A stretch of 51,788 bases of DNA from an uncultured Sphingomonas sp. (lineage in GTDB: Bacteria; Pseudomonadota; Alphaproteobacteria; Sphingomonadales; Sphingomonadaceae). The position numbers were made by a program, and so were the translations under genes. The notes under the pieces are model-generated. The model was not told the DNA's origin. It saw only the letters and a program-made list of their open reading frames with translations, and did no database searches. Of the stretch, positions 47,127-51,788 are shown in pieces; position 1 is the stretch's first letter, and every line of letters starts with the position of its first letter. The stretch is taken from the NCBI GenBank assembly GCA_913777325.1, contig CAJYSA010000087.1, forward strand, positions 1 through 51,788, written 5' to 3'.

Positions 47127-47809
47127 GGTCGCTCAATCACCGGTGAACGGCTGGTCGGGCAGGCGTCGCTGGACGCGATGTTCACTCCGTTCAGGAACAA
47201 TTACGGCTTCGGATGGCGGATCGGCGAACGCTTCGGGCGGCGCGAGATGGATCATTCGGGGAGCGACAATGGCTTCTCGACCTACATCATCCGCTTCCCG
47301 AACGATGGCCTGACCGCGATGGTCCTGAGCAACAGCGACCGGGCGTCCGCATCAAGGGTCGGCAACGCGATGGCGGGGATCGCTTTTGGTGAGCCGGTAA
47401 CGCTGCCGGTCGCACAGCTTCGCGACATTCTGTGGGACCGGATCGATCGCGATGGCGTTGCCGGGGCAATCGCGCATTATCGCGACATGAAGCGATCCGG
47501 CGCCAAGCTGGATTTCAGCGACGATACGCTCGTCGGGCTGGGATATGATCTGTTCGCGGCGCGGCGCTATACCGATGCCGAAGCGATCTTCCGCTTCAAC
47601 CTGAAGCTCTATCCCAGGTCCGCGTATAGCCATGACGGACTGGCCGATATCGCATCGCTAGGGGTGATCCGAAGGAAGCGATCGTGCTGTTCCGACAGTC
47701 GCTGGCGCTCGACCCGGCCAACAGCTACGCCAGCGACGCGCTGAAGCGGCTGCAGCCACCGCCGCTCGGTCACGCGTGGTCGCCCTCACCAGCGCTGCGG
47801 GAAAGATGA
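47127..47809 (+). pseudogene. Remnant of a serine hydrolase (beta-lactamase family) with TPR tail
   Basis: The frame opens at 47127 after a TAA and gives only the C-terminal part of a class C beta-lactamase-like serine hydrolase: YGFGWRIGERFGRREMDHSG, then GFSTYIIRFPNDGLTAMVLSN, followed by a TPR-like tail (LDFSDDTLVGLGYDLFAARR). The catalytic S-x-x-K part is missing. Near 47660 the coding sense moves to another frame (GDPKEAIVLFRQSLALDPA), ending at TGA 47807-47809. So it is truncated at the 5' end and frameshifted. It abuts the promoter of the TonB receptor. Confidence 0.75.
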
Positions 47810-47910
47810 ACGTGGGCGTCTCGCCGGCGGTCGCGGAGTTCGAGCGGGACTGTGGCCGCTGTTCGCATGCGATTGGATCGCGGGTTCTTGGAAAAGGTAT
47901 TTTGTTGACG

Positions 47911-47985
47911 TGGCTGGGGCGGCAGGATTCGAACCTGCGAATGCCGGTACCAAAAACCGGTGCCTTACCGCTTGGCGACGCCCCA
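47911..47985 (-). tRNA. tRNA-Gln (anticodon TTG)
   Basis: The minus strand folds into a full tRNA: acceptor TGGGGCG with CGCCCCA, anticodon stem CCGGT/ACCGG with loop TTTTGGT (anticodon TTG, reading CAA), T-arm GCAGG-TTCGAAT-CCTGC, discriminator G and an encoded CCA at 47913-47911. Length is 75 nt. Confidence 0.97.
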
Positions 47986-47990
47986 ACGAG

Positions 47991-48015
47991 CCGCGCGCCT
48001 TAGCCGGGCGCGCGG
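47991..48015 (-). terminator. Hairpin between ilvE and tRNA-Gln
   Basis: CCGCGCGCC (47991-47999) and GGCGCGCGG (48007-48015) pair perfectly over 9 bp with a 7-nt loop, 6 bp after the ilvE stop and 5 bp before the tRNA 5' end. It lacks a T-tract; it may terminate ilvE or separate it from the tRNA by processing. Confidence 0.5.
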
Positions 48016-48021
48016 GAAAGC

Positions 48022-49101
48022 TCAACCGATACGATGCAGCCAATCGTGCGAATCTTCCGCGCGACCGCGCTGGATCGCGCTCAATTGCTCAAGGAAGCGC
48101 GCGGTCAATTGCCCGATACCGCCACCACCGATGGTGAAGTCATAGTCCGGACCCGCAACGCGCCCGATCGGTGTCACCACCGCGGCGGTGCCGCAGGCGA
48201 AGCTCTCGACCAGCCGTCCGCTTGCGGCGTCCGCGCGCCAATCCTCGATCGCATAGGGCGCTTCCTGCACCTCCAGCCCCTGATCGCGCGCGATCTGAAG
48301 GATCGAATCGCGGGTGATGCCCGGCAAGATCGTGCCGGTGAGCGGAGGCGTGCGCAGCGATCCGTCGTCGAAGACGAAGAAGATGTTCATGCCGCCCAGC
48401 TCCTCGATCCAGCGGCGCTCGCTGGCGTCGAGGAACACCACCTGATCGTAGCCGCGACGGATCGCCTCCTGCTGCGCGACGAGGCTGGTGGCATAATTGC
48501 CGCCGCACTTGGCGGCTCCGGTCCCGCCGGGTGCCGCGCGGGTATATTCATGGCTGACCCACAACGACACTGCCCGCGCCCCGCCCTTCCAATAGGCGCC
48601 GACCGATGAGGCGATCACCATGTAGAGATATTCCGAAGACGGCTTGACGCCCAGGAACGCCTCCGACGCGATCATGAACGGGCGCAGGTACAGCGATCCA
48701 CCCTCGACGTTCGGCAGCCAGTCCCGCTCGGTCAGCACGAGTTGCTCGACCGATTCGAGGAACAATTCCTCGGGCAGGTCGGGCATCGCCATGCGCCGCG
48801 CGGACGCGTTGAAGCGGCGGGCGTTCGCCTCCGGGCGGAACAGCGCGAGCCCGCCGTCCTCCAGCCGATAGGCTTTCAGCCCCTCGAAAATCTCCTGCGC
48901 ATAGTGAAGCACCGAGGAGGCGGGATCCATCGTCAGCGGCACGCGCTGCGAAATGCGCCCGTCGTGCCAGCCGCGCCCCTCTGAATAATGAAGCACCGCC
49001 ATATGATCGGTGAACACGCGCCCGAAGCCGGGATCGACCAGCCGCGCCGCGCGGACGCTGGCGGAAACGGGGGACGGATGCGGTTCGAACGCGAAGTTCA
49101 C
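48022..49101 (-). CDS. ilvE: Branched-chain amino acid aminotransferase
   Basis: The 359-residue PLP enzyme interconverts branched-chain amino acids and 2-keto acids. Family core: HYAQEIFEGLKAYR, FNASARRMAMP, the PLP Lys in GGTGAAKCGGNYATSL, and ERRWIEELGGMNIFFV. It is the larger bacterial/eukaryotic-type BCAT (~360 residues). GTG 49101 gives the family N-terminus (NFAFEPHPSP) with GGAGG upstream; longer frames run into the divergent marR. It could supply the keto acid degraded by the operon at 35.5-41.5 kb. Confidence 0.93.
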   Translation of the reverse strand: MNFAFEPHPSPVSASVRAARLVDPGFGRVFTDHMAVLHYSEGRGWHDGRISQRVPLTMDPASSVLHYAQEIFEGLKAYRLEDGGLALFRPEANARRFNASARRMAMPDLPEELFLESVEQLVLTERDWLPNVEGGSLYLRPFMIASEAFLGVKPSSEYLYMVIASSVGAYWKGGARAVSLWVSHEYTRAAPGGTGAAKCGGNYATSLVAQQEAIRRGYDQVVFLDASERRWIEELGGMNIFFVFDDGSLRTPPLTGTILPGITRDSILQIARDQGLEVQEAPYAIEDWRADAASGRLVESFACGTAAVVTPIGRVAGPDYDFTIGGGGIGQLTARFLEQLSAIQRGRAEDSHDWLHRIG

Positions 49102-49177
49102 GGGACGTGGCCTCCAAGGAACGTAGGCAGCGCGTGACGTTACGGGGACGCGCCGGGGTTGCGGTGGCCTAGGGCGG

Positions 49178-49684
49178 ATGGCAAAGCCGGTCAACATGGC
49201 TGCCACAACCCACTCCGCCTCGCCGCTTTTCCTGCGCGAAACCGAGATTCGTCGCGGGCTGGAGCTTCTGTATTTCGGCAATGCGCACATCACGCGCTCG
49301 ATCGATCGCGGCCTGGCCAAGCAGGGGCTGGGGCGCGCGCACCACCGCGCATTGTATTTCATCGCGCGCAAGCCCGACATGCCGGTCAGCGACCTGTTGG
49401 CGTTGCTGGCGATCACCAAACAGTCGCTCGGGCGCGTGCTGAACGAGTTGATGGAACGCGAGCTGGTGGAAACGCGCGCAGGCGACCGCGACCGGCGCCA
49501 ACGGTTGCTGCGACTCACGCCGGCAGGGGTGGAGCTGGAAGGCAGCCTGTACGAGGCTCTGCGCGAGAAACTGTCGGCGGCCTATTCACGCGCCGGACAG
49601 GGCGCGGTCACGGGTTTCTGGGCGGTGTTGGAGGGCTTGATCCCCGACGACGAGATCGCGCGGGTCGAAGGATTGCGCGGCTAA
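49178..49684 (+). CDS. MarR-family transcriptional regulator
   Basis: The 168-residue protein has the MarR winged helix: HHRALYFIARKPDMPVSDL, ITKQSLGRVLNELMEREL and the wing ETRAGDRDRRQRLLRLTPAG. It is divergent from ilvE with 76 bp between the starts, so it may regulate ilvE and itself; the ligand is unknown. ATG 49178 or ATG 49196 are both possible. The stop overlaps the convergent proC stop by 4 bp. Confidence 0.9.
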   Translation: MAKPVNMAATTHSASPLFLRETEIRRGLELLYFGNAHITRSIDRGLAKQGLGRAHHRALYFIARKPDMPVSDLLALLAITKQSLGRVLNELMERELVETRAGDRDRRQRLLRLTPAGVELEGSLYEALREKLSAAYSRAGQGAVTGFWAVLEGLIPDDEIARVEGLRG

Positions 49685-50466
49685 CCGCGCGCCATCTCCG
49701 CACCGCGCTCGATCGATGCCCGCAGCGTGCGATCGAGCAGGGCGGCGATCCCATCCTCCTGATCGAGCACGTTGAGCCCGGCGCGGGTCATGCCGCCGGG
49801 GCTGGCGACCGCATCGGCCAGCGCGCTGGGGCCACGATCGCTGGCCGCCGCCATCGCCGCCGCGCCATCGACCGTGGCCAGCGCGACCGCCGCCGCATCG
49901 GAGGCATTCAGCCCCGCCGCCACCCCGGCGGCCGCCAACGCGTCGATAAAGCGGAACAGGAAGGCCGGGCCGCAACCCGACAACGCCCCCGCCGTCGCAA
50001 AGCGGGCCGGATCGTCGAGCCATTGCACCAGTCCCAGCGGCGCCATCAGGCGATCGACGGTGGCGCGCGCGGCGGTCTGCGCATGGGGGGCGTGGATCGC
50101 GACCACGCCGCGTCCAAGTTCGACCGGCAGGTTGGGCATCGTCTGGATCGCGACCGGGCCGGGGATCGCCGCCGACAGCCGCGCGGGATCGGCCCCGGCC
50201 AGCATCGACACCAGCAACGGCACCTCACGCAGCCGTCCGCGGTGAGTGGCCGCCACCTCGTCGAGTTGCTGCGGCTTGATCCCCAGCACGACGACATCGG
50301 GTAACGGTCCGTCGGGCAAAGCGCGCGCCTGACGCACATCGCCGGGCAGCACACGGTCGCCGCGATTAACGACATCGACGTCGCCGACGGCGACCACGCC
50401 GCTGTCCAGCCAGCGCCGCAGCATCGCCGAAGCCATGTTGCCGCACCCGATCATCCAGAGCCGCAT
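49681..50466 (-). CDS. proC: Pyrroline-5-carboxylate reductase
   Basis: The 261-residue enzyme makes proline from pyrroline-5-carboxylate. It has the Rossmann motif MIGCGNMASAMLRRW, VVLGIKPQQLDEV, GALSGCGPAFLFRFIDAL and the SPGGMTRAGL signature (usually SPGGTT). ATG 50466 lies 5 bp after the YbjN gene stop, so the two are co-transcribed. proA is 35 kb away in the same window, so proline genes are dispersed. Confidence 0.94.
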   Translation of the reverse strand: MRLWMIGCGNMASAMLRRWLDSGVVAVGDVDVVNRGDRVLPGDVRQARALPDGPLPDVVVLGIKPQQLDEVAATHRGRLREVPLLVSMLAGADPARLSAAIPGPVAIQTMPNLPVELGRGVVAIHAPHAQTAARATVDRLMAPLGLVQWLDDPARFATAGALSGCGPAFLFRFIDALAAAGVAAGLNASDAAAVALATVDGAAAMAAASDRGPSALADAVASPGGMTRAGLNVLDQEDGIAALLDRTLRASIERGAEMARG

Positions 50467-50471
50467 CGGAA

Positions 50472-50987
50472 TCAGGCCTCGCCCTGCGTCTCGACCATCG
50501 CGGCCGCGATCGCTTCGGCAGGGGACTTGCCGCCCCACAGCACGAACTGGAACACGGGATAGAAACGCTCGCACTCGTCGATCGCCGAATCGATCAACAG
50601 CTCGGCGGTGGCGAGCGACATGGTCGCCTCTCCCTCGCGCGTCTCGATCGCGGTGGCGCAGCGGTAGAGCAGGATGCCGCTCGACGACCACATCTCGAAA
50701 TGACCGAGCCAGAGCTGTTCGTTGATCAGCCCCAGCGTCTCGTAGATCTTGCCGCGCCGCCCCTCGGCCACCTTCACGTCGGGGAAGGCGAGCAGCTGCA
50801 CCACCCCGTCCTCCTCCCGCCAAAGCGCGCGAAGTTCATACTCCGTCCAGCTGCCCTTTACCGTCGCGGTGATCTCATCCTCGTTCCGCTCGCACGGCCA
50901 ACCATGCGCAAGGAAATAGGATTCGAGCGTATCGAGGGGGGCTTCGGGTTCGGAGAAGGTATCGGCTTCGTCGAGCATCCCGGTCAT
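50472..50987 (-). CDS. YbjN-domain protein
   Basis: The 171-residue protein matches the YbjN family (LESYFLAHGWPCERNEDEI, LGHFEMWSSSGILLYR, LIDSAIDECERFYPVFQFV, GGKSPAEAI). YbjN proteins adopt a type III secretion chaperone-like fold and are linked to stress tolerance; the exact role is unknown. Its place just before proC is common in alphaproteobacteria. ATG 50987 or ATG 50978 can start it; no strong ribosome-binding site separates them. Confidence 0.9.
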   Translation of the reverse strand: MTGMLDEADTFSEPEAPLDTLESYFLAHGWPCERNEDEITATVKGSWTEYELRALWREEDGVVQLLAFPDVKVAEGRRGKIYETLGLINEQLWLGHFEMWSSSGILLYRCATAIETREGEATMSLATAELLIDSAIDECERFYPVFQFVLWGGKSPAEAIAAAMVETQGEA

Positions 50988-51028
50988 ATCGCACGCCGAA
51001 CGACGCGCGTCATCCCCGTGCGCCGCGA

Positions 51029-51289
51029 TCAGGCCGCCGGGTTCGCCGCCAGCGCGGCTTCCAGCTTCTCGATGCGGGCGCGCAGCGCGTCATTCTCGTC
51101 CCGGGCGGCAACGGCCATCGCCTTCACCACTTCGAACTCGTCCCGCGCGACGAAATCCAGCCCGCCGATCCACTCACGCGCACGGGCGCGCGCATTCGCC
51201 TCTGCCTCGCGGCCCATGCCCGCGATGGTGCCGGCAGCGCCGTTGAACAGCTTGGCGACGTCGCCGAACAGGTGGTTTTCGGATTGCAT
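51029..51289 (-). CDS. ubiK: Accessory factor UbiK family protein (BMFP)
   Basis: The 86-residue protein has an amphipathic N-terminal helix (LFGDVAKLFNGAAGTIAGM) and a C-terminal coiled coil (ENDALRARIEKLEAALA). UbiK assists the soluble ubiquinone-biosynthesis complex with UbiJ; family members also bind membranes. ATG 51289 follows AGGACG. It lies 41 bp upstream of the YbjN-proC pair. Confidence 0.9.
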   Translation of the reverse strand: MQSENHLFGDVAKLFNGAAGTIAGMGREAEANARARAREWIGGLDFVARDEFEVVKAMAVAARDENDALRARIEKLEAALAANPAA

Positions 51290-51317
51290 GGCGATTCGTC
51301 CTGCAGAAGCCAGTGGT

Positions 51318-51788
51318 TCAGCGGATTACTTGGGACGCGACGGGCGCCTGCACAACCCGTTCCGCGTCCGGATTGAGCCGCCCGATCTCCCAATTCAACG
51401 CCCCAGCCAGGCACAGCCACGCCATGTAAGGCACCATCAACCACGCCGCGACCCAGCGAATTTGCGCGAAGACGATCGTGGTGAGGATCGACAGGCCCAG
51501 GATCGCGACGATCAGCAGAAAGGCCGCGTCAACGCGGTGGGCGCCGAAGAACAGCGGCGTCCAGGCGAGATTGCCGGCCAGCTGCGCGACGAACAAGGCG
51601 ATCCCCAGCCCCCGCAGCCGCGCGCCGCGGGCGCTGACCACCAGTGCCAGCGCCAGGCCCAACATCACGTAGAGCAGCGACCATACGACCGGGAAAGCCC
51701 AGCCGGGCGGGGTGAAGCCGGGCTTTGCGAGCGCCGCATACCAGCCGTTCTGCTCACCCGACGGCACCGTGCGGCCCGACAGGAAACC
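51318..51788 (-). CDS. tspO: TspO/MBR tryptophan-rich sensory protein, N-terminus outside window
   Basis: The frame stays open through the window edge (GFLSGRTVPSGEQNGWY before the first in-window start codon), so the 5' end is missing. Visible are GWYAALAKPGFTPPGW, FPVVWSLLYVMLGLALALV, AQLAGNLAWTPLFFGAHR and PYMAWLCLAGALNW, the hallmarks of TspO. The protein binds tetrapyrroles and cholesterol-like ligands in the membrane and in alphaproteobacteria tunes tetrapyrrole and photosynthesis-gene control. It is followed by ubiK. Confidence 0.92.
   Translation of the reverse strand, partial: GFLSGRTVPSGEQNGWYAALAKPGFTPPGWAFPVVWSLLYVMLGLALALVVSARGARLRGLGIALFVAQLAGNLAWTPLFFGAHRVDAAFLLIVAILGLSILTTIVFAQIRWVAAWLMVPYMAWLCLAGALNWEIGRLNPDAERVVQAPVASQVIR

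Noticed and set aside
49118-49141. GGAAC-N15-CGTT upstream of marR, resembling an EcfG promoter
   Set aside because: The spacer is 15 bp, shorter than the accepted 16-17 bp.
51339-51363. Minus-strand GGAAC-N16-CGTC upstream of ubiK, resembling an EcfG promoter
   Set aside because: The -10 element has a mismatch (CGTC for CGTT) and the site lies inside tspO.

Overview
The window is a gene-dense, high-GC stretch of chromosome that looks like an alphaproteobacterium of the Sphingomonadaceae (Sphingomonas-like). The evidence is a permuted two-piece tmRNA, COQ7-type ubiquinone hydroxylase, a PEPxxWA-CTERM protein, perfect EcfG-type (GGAAC-N16/17-CGTT) stress promoters, the proA-nadD-rsfS-rlmH-envC-ctpA gene order and the ispH-thrB-rnhA cluster. 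It is mostly core chromosome. I saw no insertion sequence, prophage, integron or CRISPR array; the only decayed gene is a serine hydrolase/TPR remnant near 47.1-47.8 kb.

Layout. 1-7.2 kb: 3' end of smc, a convergent GT87-like membrane protein, then a plus-strand DNA-repair cassette (radical SAM protein, hemerythrin, DUF4130-UdgX fusion with the covalent-bond KRRIH loop), an aldo/keto reductase and a DedA protein. 7.4-15 kb: a PEP-CTERM protein facing a long minus-strand operon proA-nadD-rsfS-rlmH-envC-like-ctpA-dsbB-coq7-exported protein, joined by 1-4 nt overlaps. 15-18.7 kb: Tat-exported MsrB, CHAP protein, acyl-CoA dehydrogenase plus SDR, and a 54-codon ORF directly behind a perfect EcfG promoter. 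18.9-22 kb: permuted ssrA (tag ANDNEALAIAA) on the minus strand, divergent from an Rrf2 regulator with four clustered cysteines, then ligA. 22-30.9 kb: minus-strand rodZ-like/cpoB/tilS/ftsH, ptsP, ruvB and a small 96-aa gene with a second perfect EcfG promoter. 31-35.5 kb: a lipoprotein, ispH-thrB-rnhA, and an AarF/UbiB-type kinase. 35.5-42.4 kb: a leucine/isovalerate catabolic operon (isovaleryl-CoA dehydrogenase, both methylcrotonyl-CoA carboxylase subunits, MaoC, CitE-like lyase) divergent from a LysR regulator. 42.4-51.8 kb: an MDR oxidoreductase, a GT4 glycosyltransferase, a TonB-dependent siderophore receptor, the pseudogene, tRNA-Gln(TTG), ilvE, marR, proC, a YbjN protein, ubiK and the tspO fragment.

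Themes: DNA maintenance (smc, UdgX cassette, ligA, ruvB, rnhA), envelope growth and quality control (rodZ-like, cpoB, envC-like, ctpA, dsbB, ftsH), ubiquinone (coq7, UbiB-type kinase, ubiK) and branched-chain amino acid turnover (ilvE, liu-type operon). The most interesting items are the radical SAM/hemerythrin/UdgX cassette, the two EcfG-driven small genes, and the leucine operon in which MaoC and CitE-type genes occupy the places usually held by LiuC and LiuE.
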